DNA of 64,000 nt, taken from the NCBI RefSeq assembly GCF_027563345.1, contig NZ_JAMKBK010000001.1; one strand, written 5' to 3'. This document shows positions 9,057 to 18,098 of this stretch, piece by piece (position 1 is the first letter of the stretch; each line of letters begins with the position of its first letter). Both the position numbers and the translations under genes were made by a program. Under the pieces are notes generated by a model. That model saw nothing but the letters and a program-made list of their open reading frames with translations. It was not told the DNA's origin and made no database searches. This stretch comes from Psychrobacillus psychrodurans (GTDB taxonomy: Bacteria > Bacillota > Bacilli > Bacillales_A > Planococcaceae).

Positions 9057-10085
9057 CTCGGTGTGAGCAAATTTATGGAATAATTATCCTGAACGCAAGT
9101 AAACTTGATACGAGCGCAAGTAATCAAAGTACCTCCGCAAGTATTTAATATCGAAAGCAAGTAAACATACGGTGAACGCAAGTAAACAACAATCGAGAGC
9201 AAGTAAACAGTGAAATTGGTGTTTGTACGAAAGCGAATTGATTCAAATGGGAACGCCACTGCTATACGAAAGAGTTCCACATCTCGGTGTGAGCAATTTT
9301 ATGGAATAATTATCCGGAACGCAAGTAAACTTGATACGAGCGCAAGTAATCAAAGTCCCTCCGCAAGTATTTAATATCGAAAGCAAGTAAACATACGTTG
9401 ATCGCAAGTAAACAACAATCGAGAGCAAGTAAACAATGAGATTGGTGTTTGTAGGAGAGCGAATCGATCCAAATGAGAACGCCACTGCTATACGAGAGAG
9501 TTCCATATCTCGGTGGGAGCAATTTTATGGAATAATTATCCAGAACGCAAGTAAACTTGATACGAGCGCAAGTAATCAGAGTACCTCCGCAAGTATTTAA
9601 TATCGAAAGCAAGTAAACATACGTTGAACGCAAGTAAACAACAATCGAGAGCAAGTAAACAATGAGATTGTTGTTTGTACGAAAGCGAATCAATCCAAAT
9701 AAGAATGCCACGGCTAAACGAGAGAGTTCCACATCTCGGTGTAAGCAATTTTATGGAATAATTATCCAGAACGCAAGTAAACTTGATACGAGCGCAAGTA
9801 ATCAATGCCCTTCCGCAAGTATTTAATATCGAAAGCAAGTAAACAATGAGATTGGTGTTTATACGAGAGCGAATCAATCCAAATGAGAATGCCACGGCTA
9901 TACGAGAGAGTTCCATATCTCGGTGGGAGCAATTTTGTGGAATAATTATCCTGAACGCAAGTAAACTTGATACGAGCGCAAGTAATTAGAGTCCATCCGC
10001 AAGTATTTAATATCGAAAGCAAGTAAACATACGTTGAACGCAAGTAAACAACAATCGAGAGCAAGTAAAAAAAGAAATTGGTGTT
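9057..10085 (+). repeat. Phased GCAAGTA array 1 (five tandem units)
   Basis: Five head-to-tail units start at 9057, 9283, 9509, 9735 and 9919. Four are about 226 bp; the fourth is 184 bp. Each carries a run of GCAAGTA heptamers (unit 1 at 9095, 9116, 9137, 9157, 9178, 9199) spaced 21 bp with one 20-bp step, then a ~120-bp spacer. The short unit lacks exactly 42 bp, that is two heptamer periods. There are 28 exact heptamers, all on the + strand. The array fills the 1.2-kb gap between the HlyD-like gene and yhdT. Because 21 is a multiple of three, long - strand frames stay open, but none has a ribosome site, so I treat them as non-coding. Confidence 0.9.
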
Positions 10086-10199
10086 TACACAAAAGACTAA
10101 ATCCTCTCCAGCCTCCATCTTTTCACCTGCCCCTATTAACAACTGAATTTAACTTAGTTATACTAGAGTGAATCAATATGAACGGTAGGAGTGGTAGAG

Positions 10200-10457
10200 A
10201 TGGATCCTAGATTTAAGATTGCACATCGGGAGGCACTGATTGGTGTTGCGCTCGCGATTGTGCATTTTATATGGTGGTTTGGCTTTGCTTATGGGCTTGG
10301 TTCAAAGCCGGTAGAGGAGTATTCGTATATTCTTGGTTTTCCAGATTGGTTTTTTTATAGCTGTATTGTTGGTTTTATCCTTGTGGCAATTACCGTTATT
10401 GTACTTGTGAAATTTGTGTTGAAGGATGTTTCGTTAGAAGAAGAGGGGGATGAATGA
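10200..10457 (+). CDS. YhdT-family small membrane protein
   Basis: 85 residues from the ATG at 10200, with two membrane segments (about 15-35 and 50-72) and charged ends. YhdT-type proteins are almost always encoded just before the sodium/pantothenate symporter PanF, and here the stop overlaps the panF ATG by 4 bp. Its role is thought to be accessory to the symporter. A GTG at 10191 would overlap the ribosome site TAGGAG, so the ATG nine bases downstream is preferred. Confidence 0.8.
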   Translation: MDPRFKIAHREALIGVALAIVHFIWWFGFAYGLGSKPVEEYSYILGFPDWFFYSCIVGFILVAITVIVLVKFVLKDVSLEEEGDE

Positions 10458-11905
10458 TGAATATACAAGTAATCATCCCAATGGTTTTCTTTCTTGCGAT
10501 TATTTTTTTCATTGGCTTTTGGTCAAGTAAGAAATTAGAATCGTCGTCAGGTGGCTTTTTACAGGAGTACTTTTTAGGTGGGCGTGAGCTTGGAGGATTT
10601 GTGTTGGCCATGACAATGGTTGCAACATATGGTAGTGCCTCGAGTTTCCTAGGGGGACCAGGAACTGCATACACAATGGGCTTTGGCTGGGTATTACTTG
10701 CGATGACTCAAGTAGTGACGAGTTATTTTGTCCTGCTTATTTTAGGGAAAAAGTTCGCAATTCTAGCTCGAAAATATAATGCAATTACACTAATCGATTT
10801 TCTGAAAGTGCGCTACAGCAATAGTAAAGCGGTTGTATTACTTGCAGCTGCTAGTATCATTATCTTTTTGTTTTCCGCAATGACAGCTCAGTGGGTTGGT
10901 GGCGGTCGTTTAATCGAGTCACTAACTGGCATGAAGTATACAACAGCATTATTTATCTTCGCTGTGTCAGTACTTGTTTACGTAGTCATCGGTGGTTTCC
11001 GAGCAGTGGCGGTGACGGATGCTGTCCAAGGTGGAGTTATGGTCATTGGGACGCTCGTGCTACTGATCGCAGTTATTATCGCCGGCGGAGGAGTACCGAA
11101 TATTATGCAAGATCTTTTGAACGAAAATCCAAACTTGGTGACTCCATACGGTAATGAAGGGAATTTATCTGCCGCCTATGTATCGTCATTTTGGATACTT
11201 GTAGGAGTAGGGGTTGTGGGACTACCACAAATGGCAGTCCGTGCAATGTCTTATAAAAATACTCGGTCGATGCACCGCGCGCTAGTAATTGGAACGCTTG
11301 TCACTGGTTTTATTATGCTGAATATGCATCTTATCGGTATTTTTGCTCGCCCGCTAATGCCGGGGATTGAGGTGGCAGACACAGTGATTCCGCTTGTTGC
11401 ACTGAAAGTATTACCTGCATGGCTTGCGGGGATAGTACTTGCTGCACCACTTGCTGCAATCATGTCTACGGTAGATTCCCTACTCATTCTAGTGAGTTCT
11501 TCTATTGTAAAAGACGTATATATTAACTATATAAACCCAAATGCAACCGAGAAAAGAGTAAAAAACCTAAGTTTTGGAGTAACAACACTTTTAGGTACTA
11601 TCGTCTTTTTATTAGCATTGAACCCACCAGAACTATTAATCTTCCTAAACTTATTTGCTTTTGGTGGACTTGAGGCAGCCTTTATTTGGCCAATTGTGCT
11701 AGGCTTGTATTGGTCATATGGCAATAAATACGGAGCAATCGCATCGATGATTACTGGAATCGTTTCCTATATTGCACTCCATTTTTACAACCAAGCATAC
11801 GGCAATCTATTTGACATGCATACAGTGGTAATTCCAGTTGTCCTCTCGCTAATTGCCTATGTATCATTTAGTTTATTAATCAATAAAACAAAATATATAT
11901 ACTAA
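10454..11905 (+). CDS. panF: Sodium/pantothenate symporter
   Basis: 483 residues with about 13 hydrophobic segments, the usual size and fold of the sodium:solute symporter family. The segment GGRELGGFVLAMTMVATYGS near the N-terminus and the preceding yhdT gene identify the PanF branch, which imports pantothenate (vitamin B5, coenzyme A precursor) with Na+. It has two adjacent in-frame ATGs (10454 and 10457) behind GAGGGGG. It is followed after 15 bp by the EamA gene, probably in the same transcript. Confidence 0.88.
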   Translation: MMNIQVIIPMVFFLAIIFFIGFWSSKKLESSSGGFLQEYFLGGRELGGFVLAMTMVATYGSASSFLGGPGTAYTMGFGWVLLAMTQVVTSYFVLLILGKKFAILARKYNAITLIDFLKVRYSNSKAVVLLAAASIIIFLFSAMTAQWVGGGRLIESLTGMKYTTALFIFAVSVLVYVVIGGFRAVAVTDAVQGGVMVIGTLVLLIAVIIAGGGVPNIMQDLLNENPNLVTPYGNEGNLSAAYVSSFWILVGVGVVGLPQMAVRAMSYKNTRSMHRALVIGTLVTGFIMLNMHLIGIFARPLMPGIEVADTVIPLVALKVLPAWLAGIVLAAPLAAIMSTVDSLLILVSSSIVKDVYINYINPNATEKRVKNLSFGVTTLLGTIVFLLALNPPELLIFLNLFAFGGLEAAFIWPIVLGLYWSYGNKYGAIASMITGIVSYIALHFYNQAYGNLFDMHTVVIPVVLSLIAYVSFSLLINKTKYIY

Positions 11906-11920
11906 CAAGGAGATCCTCAA

Positions 11921-12823
11921 ATGAAACACTGGAAAATATACGTAATGCTCGTAGTTGTCATGTTCGCTTGGGGAGCTAACGTACCATTACTCAAGTTTAT
12001 GGTGGAAGAAGTCCCACCCGTAACACTGACTGCATTTAGAATACTAACGGCGGGTTTAGTAGTAGTGCCAATTTTATGGAAAATGAAACTACTGCGTAAA
12101 CCAACGTCCAGTGAATGGAAATACATTTTACTCGGAGCATTCACCAATGTAGTAGCTCATCACTATTTCTTAAATATGGGGTTATCCATCACAAGTGCAA
12201 CCCATGGCGGATTAATATTAGGAACAGGACCTATGCTGACAGCAATATCAGCAGCGATTATTTTGAAATATTTCCCTTCAAAATTGCAGTGGTTAGGACT
12301 AGTGTTTGGTCTAGCTGGCATTGCAGTATCCATCCTAGTTGGAAGTGAAACTATGGGGGCAAATCTAGGTGATTTCTATGTATTCCTAGCGATATTTGTT
12401 CAAGTGTTAAGTTTTATGGTGGTAAGTAAAGCTTCTAAAACATTGGACCCAAGATTACTCACAGCTTATATGCTATTAATCGGTGCGGTAATCCTACTTA
12501 TCATTAGTCTCATTCAAGAGCCCGGTGCAATTAAACTATTTGCAGAAACCACACCGTCCTTTTGGTGGATTTTCTTTGCATCTGCTATCGTATGTACGGC
12601 AATTGGCCATCTTATATACAATTATGCCGTAGGACAAGCTGGTGCAACAAAAGCAGCGATATTCATGAATTTAAACCCTATGTTTGCATTAATTCTTTCT
12701 GCGTTATTTTTGGGAGAGGTGTTACACCTTAATCATTTCTTCGGACTTGTCTTAATCGTAGCGGGTGTCATGCTAGGTTCAGGAGCCGTAGAAGATTTAT
12801 GGAAAAAACGAAAACAAAGTTGA
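11921..12823 (+). CDS. EamA-family (DMT) transporter
   Basis: 300 residues with ten hydrophobic segments in two homologous halves of about 140 residues, typical of EamA/RhaT drug-metabolite transporters. The ribosome site is AAGGAG 9 nt before the ATG. The position just behind panF suggests co-transcription. The substrate cannot be told from sequence; members export amino acids, metabolites or drugs. Confidence 0.85.
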   Translation: MKHWKIYVMLVVVMFAWGANVPLLKFMVEEVPPVTLTAFRILTAGLVVVPILWKMKLLRKPTSSEWKYILLGAFTNVVAHHYFLNMGLSITSATHGGLILGTGPMLTAISAAIILKYFPSKLQWLGLVFGLAGIAVSILVGSETMGANLGDFYVFLAIFVQVLSFMVVSKASKTLDPRLLTAYMLLIGAVILLIISLIQEPGAIKLFAETTPSFWWIFFASAIVCTAIGHLIYNYAVGQAGATKAAIFMNLNPMFALILSALFLGEVLHLNHFFGLVLIVAGVMLGSGAVEDLWKKRKQS

Positions 12824-13007
12824 AAAAATGATACTTTGACCCTATTAGTGAGCTTAAATGTAATTCAATAGTATCAAGGTGAAATTCCTATCACATGTGG
12901 AAAGTATATATTTTATACCCTTCTAGGTGCAAAGTGTCCATATACACAAGGAACCCTATAGCCTATACTTACATAAAGGCTACTTTGCAAAAGGGGCGAG
13001 CTATAAA

Positions 13008-13382
13008 ATGGACTTTCAAGAACTATTAAAACAACTAAATAAATGTATAGATAGCTTAGATTTAGTATCAGCTAGAAAGTATATTGAAGAAAATATAGAT
13101 ATATTAACAAAAAATAGACAGCTTTTACGTGGCAACACCAGAGCAATGTTTGATCTCATCAAACAGAAAAAAGATACAGGCGAAAAACCATTAAGCCGTC
13201 ACGAAATGACCGTAATCTATTCCATAAACACATACGCTACTAAATTTGACCTCACAGGACTCAAACTAGTAGTTAACAACAACCCAGAACTATTTCTGAA
13301 TGAAGAAATTAATCAATACTTAAATGCAGATGCCAAAACACTACTTCAAGGCATGAAAGTACTCCACAAAAATGAAATATAA
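13008..13382 (+). CDS. Small helical protein of unknown function
   Basis: 125 residues from the ATG at 13008 (MDFQELLKQLNKC). The frame stays open upstream to a GTG at 12927, but that start has no ribosome site, while AAAAGGGG lies about 9 bases before the ATG. The sequence is highly helical and charged, without signal peptide or membrane segment. I do not recognise a family. A strong terminator follows at 13414-13457, so it is probably a real, separately ended gene. Confidence 0.6.
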   Translation: MDFQELLKQLNKCIDSLDLVSARKYIEENIDILTKNRQLLRGNTRAMFDLIKQKKDTGEKPLSRHEMTVIYSINTYATKFDLTGLKLVVNNNPELFLNEEINQYLNADAKTLLQGMKVLHKNEI

Positions 13383-13413
13383 TACTCCACAAAACGAACG
13401 CTAAACTGATCTG

Positions 13414-13457
13414 CCCCGTAAATGTTAGACACCAACTAACATTTACGGGGTGTTTTT
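13414..13457 (+). terminator. Strong terminator
   Basis: Perfect 15-bp stem (CCCCGTAAATGTTAG / CTAACATTTACGGGG) with a 7-nt loop, followed by TGTTTTT. Confidence 0.92.
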
Positions 13458-13488
13458 ATGATTAGGAAATGGATAAAAATCCCGTTTC

Positions 13489-14283
13489 ACAAGTAAAATC
13501 CACTACTCCGCAAGTAAACCAAGCCAAACAGCAAGTATTCACATCACGAGAGCGAGTATCCAGTAATCCAAAGCAAGTATTCACCTAGCAACCGCAAGTA
13601 ATCCAGCAGAAGAAAAATGCCCTTAACAAGTTCACCGCCAATAATCTGGATAAATATCCAGTTCCGCAAGTAAAAGCCACGACTCCGCAAGTAAGCACAT
13701 CACGAGAGCAAGTATCCAGTAATCCAAAGCAAGTATTCACCCAGCAACCGCAAGTATTCCAGCAGAAGAAAAATGCCCTTAACAAGTTCACCGCCAATAA
13801 TCTGGATAAATATCCCGTTCCGCAAGTAAAAGCCACGACTCCGCAAGTAAACCGAGCCTAAGAGCAAGTACCCACATCACGAGAGTAAGTAACCAGTAAT
13901 CCAAAGCAAGTATTCACCTAGCAACCGCAAGTATTCCAGCAGAAGAAATATTCCTAGCGGGTACACCGCCAATAATCTGGATAAATATCCCCTTACGCAA
14001 GTAAAAGCCACGACTCCGCAAGTAAACCAAGCCAAACAGCAAGTATTCACATCACGAGAGCAAGTATCCAGTAATCCAAAGCAAGTATTCACCTAGCAAC
14101 CGCAAGTAATCCAACAGAAGAAATGCCTTTAACAAGTACACCGCCAGTAATATGGATAAATATCCCGTTCCGCAAGTAAACCGAGCCTAAGAGCAAGTAC
14201 CCACATCACGAGAGCAAGTACTCACATCACGAGAGCAAGTAACCCCCTCACAAAAGCAAGTAACCACCCACCAACCGCAAGTA
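13489..14283 (+). repeat. Phased GCAAGTA array 2
   Basis: 29 positions carry GCAAGTA (26 exact; variants ACAAGTA at 13489, GCGAGTA at 13552, GTAAGTA at 13885). They form runs of five or six at exactly 21-bp steps: 13510-13594, 13666-13750, 13822-13927, 13997-14102 and 14172-14277. The runs are separated by ~70-bp spacers that resemble each other (CCGCCAATAATCTGGATAAA near their centre) but not the spacers of the other two arrays. All copies are on the + strand. The array fills the gap between the terminator at 13457 and the SigI-like promoter at 14327. Confidence 0.9.
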
Positions 14284-14326
14284 AACCACCAACAAATCAC
14301 AACTAAAAATAAAATTTATCCATCCA

Positions 14327-14355
14327 ACCCCCATAAAAAAGACAAGCCCCTCGAA
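14327..14355 (+). promoter_or_regulatory. Candidate SigI promoter
   Basis: ACCCCC at 14327-14332 and CGAA at 14352-14355 with a 19-bp spacer match the published style of sigma-I promoters (-35 ACCCCC, -10 CGWA). It lies 51 bp before the secreted-protein gene, which is itself directly upstream of sigI-rsgI. The motif is short, so chance is possible. Confidence 0.45.
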
Positions 14356-14406
14356 TAATTAAGTGTCCGAACAAAAAGGGCAAATTCAATACGAGGTGAT
14401 GAGACA

Positions 14407-15087
14407 ATGCAGATGAAATTCAAGAAAACGGGAGCAGCACTACTAGTAGCAACAATGACGGTAACTGGAGCAAGTTATGCGTGGGCAAACGAAAATCTGT
14501 TTGATACGGTAGATTTGAATGAAGTACTTAACCAAAAAGAAACTGAAACTGTTGAAGCACCGAAAACATCTACACCAGACACTGTCACACCTGTTGTTAC
14601 AACTGGCGATTCAGTAGGATTGGATATTGAAATTCCAGAAGGATACACAGCTGGAAACTTAGCAGCACTATCCAAAGCTTATGAAAATGCCGGAAATGAG
14701 ACTGCTAAAGCGGCAATTAAACGTAATGCAGAACGTGCCATTGCAAAATTTGAAGCAAAACAAGCAGAAACAACAGAACCTATCAAAGAAGAAGAACCAA
14801 AACAGGAAGATCCTATAGTGCAACCCCCTGTGACGGAACAGCCGAAAACAGAGGAACCTGTTGTTGAAACTCCTATAGAAGAACCTGTTAAAGAAGAGCC
14901 GGTTGAAGAAAAACCTGTAGTAGAACAACCAAAAAAAGAAACTAAACAAGCTGAAAAAGAAGAAAGAAAAGCACTACAACAAGAACAAAAAGAAGAACGT
15001 AAAGCATTACAAGCTGAGCATAAAGAAGAAAAGACAGCTTTAAAGGAAGAACACAAAGCTGAAAAACACGAAAACAAAAAGAACTAA
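14407..15087 (+). CDS. Secreted low-complexity protein next to sigI-rsgI
   Basis: 226 residues: signal peptide about 1-28 (ends SYAWA), a short helical segment about 75-115 (YTAGNLAALSKAYENAGNET), then a Pro/Glu/Lys-rich spacer and a C-terminal charged tail of repeated KEERKAL/KEEHKA units, probably coiled coil. No anchor motif is present. I do not recognise a family. A SigI-like promoter precedes it and sigI follows, so it may be a cell-envelope member of the SigI regulon, possibly one that reports wall or heat stress. The start could also be the third codon (Met, 14413); GAGGTGAT lies 7 nt before the first ATG. Confidence 0.7.
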   Translation: MQMKFKKTGAALLVATMTVTGASYAWANENLFDTVDLNEVLNQKETETVEAPKTSTPDTVTPVVTTGDSVGLDIEIPEGYTAGNLAALSKAYENAGNETAKAAIKRNAERAIAKFEAKQAETTEPIKEEEPKQEDPIVQPPVTEQPKTEEPVVETPIEEPVKEEPVEEKPVVEQPKKETKQAEKEERKALQQEQKEERKALQAEHKEEKTALKEEHKAEKHENKKN

Positions 15088-15271
15088 GACCAAAAATAAA
15101 TCCATTTCAAATAAAACACTATTTTTAAATGATGAAATAAATCGTGTAGATACTTTTAATTTCGTCTAATAATCTATGAAAATATTAAAACAAAAATAGG
15201 ACCGCTTTTCATTCTCCACTCAGCTAAAGTATAATGGTAGGCTAAGGGAAACATGGGAACGGAGGATATGT

Positions 15272-16021
15272 ATGCTCTTGTCAATTGTGCAGGGTCTATT
15301 CAAAACAAAACCAAAACAAAATATGCAAGAGCTTATAACGAAGGCTCAGGCAGGTGATAAGGAGGTTTTAAACGACCTCCTTCTTGCCCATACCCTTTTT
15401 TTGAAAAAAACAGCTAGTTTCATATGTAAAAGAACTATTGATGAGCAGGATGAGGAATTCAGTATTGCCTTAAATGGATGTCATGAAGCGATAAATGCAT
15501 ATAATCCAACTGAAAATGCGTCTTTCCAAACCTTTGCACACTTAGTAATAAAAAGACGAATCACAGACTTTATCCGAAAAGAAACAGTCCGACATAAAAA
15601 AGAACTACTCTTCGATGGCAGTGTAGATAATTCGGAGGATGAACATTTTTTATTAAAGCAACTTGCAGTAACTACATATTCAGAAGAACAATTTACGGAG
15701 TCAAGACGAGAAGAACTAATAAAATATAGCAAACTATTAACCAGCTTCAACTTGTCATTTGATGAACTGACAAAATCAGCACCAAAGCATAAGGACGCCA
15801 GAAAAACAGCCTTTCAAATTGCTCAAATTATTGCTGACTCAGAAGAGTTATACGAACTATTAATAAAAACTAAAAAACTACCTTTGAAAGAAATAGAAGC
15901 ACTAGTAGAAGTCTCGAGAAAGACACTTGAACGGCAACGAAAATACATCATTGCTGTAGTACTTCTATTAAACAGTGACTTCGTTTATATAAAAGACTAC
16001 GTGAAAGGAGAAATCATATGA
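15272..16021 (+). CDS. sigI: RNA polymerase sigma factor SigI
   Basis: 249 residues with sigma-70 region 2 (about 20-100: FQTFAHLVIKRRITDFIRKE) and a SigI-type C-terminal DNA-binding domain (about 150-245). In Bacillus, SigI responds to heat and envelope stress; in clostridia it governs polysaccharide sensing. It is held by the membrane anti-sigma factor RsgI, encoded next with a 4-bp overlap. The ribosome site GGAGG is 6 nt before the ATG. A TATAAT at 15230-15235 with a weak -35 (TTTCAT) suggests sigma-A transcription rather than autoregulation; no ACCCCC/CGAA pair lies directly in front of sigI. Confidence 0.9.
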   Translation: MLLSIVQGLFKTKPKQNMQELITKAQAGDKEVLNDLLLAHTLFLKKTASFICKRTIDEQDEEFSIALNGCHEAINAYNPTENASFQTFAHLVIKRRITDFIRKETVRHKKELLFDGSVDNSEDEHFLLKQLAVTTYSEEQFTESRREELIKYSKLLTSFNLSFDELTKSAPKHKDARKTAFQIAQIIADSEELYELLIKTKKLPLKEIEALVEVSRKTLERQRKYIIAVVLLLNSDFVYIKDYVKGEII

Positions 16022-16902
16022 TGCGCAACTATAGAGGCGTTGTTTGCGAAAAGAAGGCGACCTATACCATTTTTCTTACAGAAGATGGCGAATTTCTTCG
16101 TGGAGTTCCACTTATTGCAGACGTTCAAATAGGTGAAGAAGCAGAGTTTCATTTAATTGCTTCGGCCACAACTAAAAGACCTATGAAACCAATTTTCATA
16201 GCGCCAGCTTTAATCGCAGCAGTCCTCCTCATTTTTTTAGTTGCATCATGGTTTCCCAAGACCACTACTGCCTATGCCTACATACATGTGGAAGGTGATT
16301 CGACTATTGAAATTGGGATAGACGAGGAAGGTAATGTCATGTCCCTACACCCAACTACAGGTACAATGAAAGAATGGGAAGGTCAATCAATCGACTTGGT
16401 GTTAGCAAAAGCAGTAGAACAAGTAAGTACTGATAAGAAAGAACTTGCCGTCACCACCGTATATGAAAAAGAAGATAAACCGAAGCTCAAAAAACAAATT
16501 GAAAAAGCGGTCCAGGAAGTGAAAAAAGAAAAAACTTCTTCACAAAAGAATCCTATTGAACCAAAACCAAAACCAAAAAACATTCAACCTAAAGAGGAAA
16601 AAACCAAACCTCCCGGACAAGTTAAAAAAGAAGAAAAATCACCAAACCCAACTAAACCAGCAACAAATAAAGAGCAAAAGATCCCACCAACTGAAAAACC
16701 AGTAAACAATAAGGAAACTAAAGACAAACCGAAAGATAATACAACACAACCAGCAAAAGAAACTAAATCAACAAATAATGCTAACAATATTCCAGGTCAA
16801 GAAAAGAAAAAGAACGAAGAAAAAGCAAATAACAAATCAAATAACGGAAACAGTTCTAATAAAAACAATGGCAATGGTAACAATAAAAATTCAAATAACT
16901 AA
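16018..16902 (+). CDS. rsgI: Anti-sigma-I factor RsgI
   Basis: 294 residues: a cytoplasmic RsgI N-terminal domain (about 1-55, MRNYRGVVCEKKATYTIFLT), one membrane segment (about 60-82), an extracellular beta-rich domain (about 85-150, TTAYAYIHVEGDSTIEIGID), and a long disordered tail (about 155-294) rich in Lys, Pro, Glu and Asn ending in NNGNGNNKNSNN. It binds SigI and releases it on an outside signal. The tail carries no sugar-binding domain, so it is closer to the Bacillus than the cellulolytic-clostridial form. It is the last gene before a terminator. Confidence 0.88.
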   Translation: MMRNYRGVVCEKKATYTIFLTEDGEFLRGVPLIADVQIGEEAEFHLIASATTKRPMKPIFIAPALIAAVLLIFLVASWFPKTTTAYAYIHVEGDSTIEIGIDEEGNVMSLHPTTGTMKEWEGQSIDLVLAKAVEQVSTDKKELAVTTVYEKEDKPKLKKQIEKAVQEVKKEKTSSQKNPIEPKPKPKNIQPKEEKTKPPGQVKKEEKSPNPTKPATNKEQKIPPTEKPVNNKETKDKPKDNTTQPAKETKSTNNANNIPGQEKKKNEEKANNKSNNGNSSNKNNGNGNNKNSNN

Positions 16903-16904
16903 TT

Positions 16905-16945
16905 ACAACTCCTCTTTGCAAAAGTAAAGGGGAGTTGTTTTCTTT
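16905..16945 (+). terminator. Terminator of sigI-rsgI
   Basis: Arms ACAACTCC and GGAGTTGT around an imperfect loop, followed by TTTTCTTTT, directly after the rsgI stop. Confidence 0.85.
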
Positions 16946-16986
16946 TATTCATCAGATAAATATTCAGTAAATAACTAAAAATACAA

Positions 16987-17015
16987 TTGACTTTATAATT
17001 ATGCAGTATTATACT
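16987..17015 (+). promoter_or_regulatory. Sigma-A promoter of argCJBD
   Basis: TTGACT (16987-16992), exactly 17 bp, TATACT (17010-17015). Transcription would start near 17022, only about 25 nt before the argC start. This rules out the longer reading frame that opens at 17001 inside the promoter. Confidence 0.75.
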
Positions 17016-17045
17016 AGTCATTATCTTACTGTTGAGGTGATAGGT

Positions 17046-18080
17046 ATGAAAATAGGGATTATAGGAGCAACGGGTTATGGTGGTCTGGAATTGATAAGGC
17101 TATTGCATAATCATCCGGAAGCCCAGTATATTGATTTATTCACTTCTTCAGAAGAAGGAATACAATTTTCGAATAAATATACACATTTAATGAATATTTA
17201 CGACCAAGCGCTTCTACCAATCGAACATAATAGACTAACAGAATACGATGTTATTTTTACGAGTACTCCCTCAGGGGTATCTTCCGAGATATTGCCTTCT
17301 TTAATAGGAAGAGGACCAAAGCTTATCGATTTATCTGGTGACTTCCGTTTGAAAAACCCAATAGATTATGAGCAGTGGTACCAAAAACCACCGGCTCCTC
17401 TAAAAGCAGTTGAAAAAAGTGTTTATGGTCTAACAGAGTGGAACGAAGCCTCAATTAATCAAGCAAGTCTAATCGCAAATCCAGGATGCTATCCGACAGC
17501 AGTACTACTTTCATTATTACCCCTATTAAAAGAAAACTTAATCGACGGGGAGAATCTCATCATAGATGCAAAAAGTGGTGTGTCAGGAGCGGGTAACAAA
17601 CCGTCTCAAATGACGCACTTTAGCGAAACAAATGAAAACACTGCTATATACAAAATACATCAACACCAACATATACCGGAAATCGAACAGGCAATCAGTA
17701 TGTTTGCAGGTATTACATCACCCATAACTTTCACGACCCATCTTGTCCCAATGACAAGAGGAATTCTAGCGACAAGTTACGCATCTCTGAAGCCAAACGT
17801 TAATGAGAAACAACTGATAAACGCATTAAAAGAGACATATGCCAACCATCCATTTGTCCGGATCATTGAACAATCGAACAAATTCGGTACCAATCAAGTA
17901 TACGGCTCAAATTTCTGCGATATTCACGTGAAAGTCGACCCGCGTACAAATCGTGCAACAATCGTTTCGGTCATTGACAACCTCGTAAAAGGAGCAGCCG
18001 GCCAGGCAATTCAAAATATGAATGTGCAATTTAATCTCAACCAAACGACAGGTCTTCAGCAAGTCCCGCTATTCATTTAG
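17046..18080 (+). CDS. argC: N-acetyl-gamma-glutamyl-phosphate reductase
   Basis: 344 residues from ATG 17046 (MKIGIIGATGYGGLELIRLL), with the N-terminal NADP-binding GxxGxxG motif and the catalytic cysteine in ANPGCYPTAVLLS (about residue 148). It reduces N-acetylglutamyl phosphate to the semialdehyde, the third step of arginine/ornithine synthesis. It is first in the argCJBD operon, with GAGGTGAT about 5 nt before the ATG. Expression is expected to be ArgR-controlled, but I see no convincing ARG box. Confidence 0.96.
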   Translation: MKIGIIGATGYGGLELIRLLHNHPEAQYIDLFTSSEEGIQFSNKYTHLMNIYDQALLPIEHNRLTEYDVIFTSTPSGVSSEILPSLIGRGPKLIDLSGDFRLKNPIDYEQWYQKPPAPLKAVEKSVYGLTEWNEASINQASLIANPGCYPTAVLLSLLPLLKENLIDGENLIIDAKSGVSGAGNKPSQMTHFSETNENTAIYKIHQHQHIPEIEQAISMFAGITSPITFTTHLVPMTRGILATSYASLKPNVNEKQLINALKETYANHPFVRIIEQSNKFGTNQVYGSNFCDIHVKVDPRTNRATIVSVIDNLVKGAAGQAIQNMNVQFNLNQTTGLQQVPLFI

Positions 18081-18098
18081 ACAGAGGAGGAAAAACCG

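Noticed and set aside
9053..10142. Several overlapping - strand frames of 75-140 codons rich in Y-L-L-S and Y-L-R-S
   Set aside because: They are a by-product of the 21-bp (7-codon) period of array 1: TACTTGC read backwards gives Tyr-Leu every seven residues. No ribosome sites, and the frames repeat with each unit.
13585..14092. - strand frames with repeated T-C-G and Y-L-S in array 2
   Set aside because: Same cause as in array 1; no start signals.
14668..15077. Antisense frames (93 and 132 codons) within the secreted-protein gene
   Set aside because: They mirror the Lys/Glu/Pro-rich coding strand as Phe/Ser-rich sequence; no ribosome site.
16987..17045. ARG box (ArgR operator) before argC
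   Set aside because: The TATGCAG...ATACTAG stretch has some symmetry but matches the TGAATNNNNATTCA consensus poorly.
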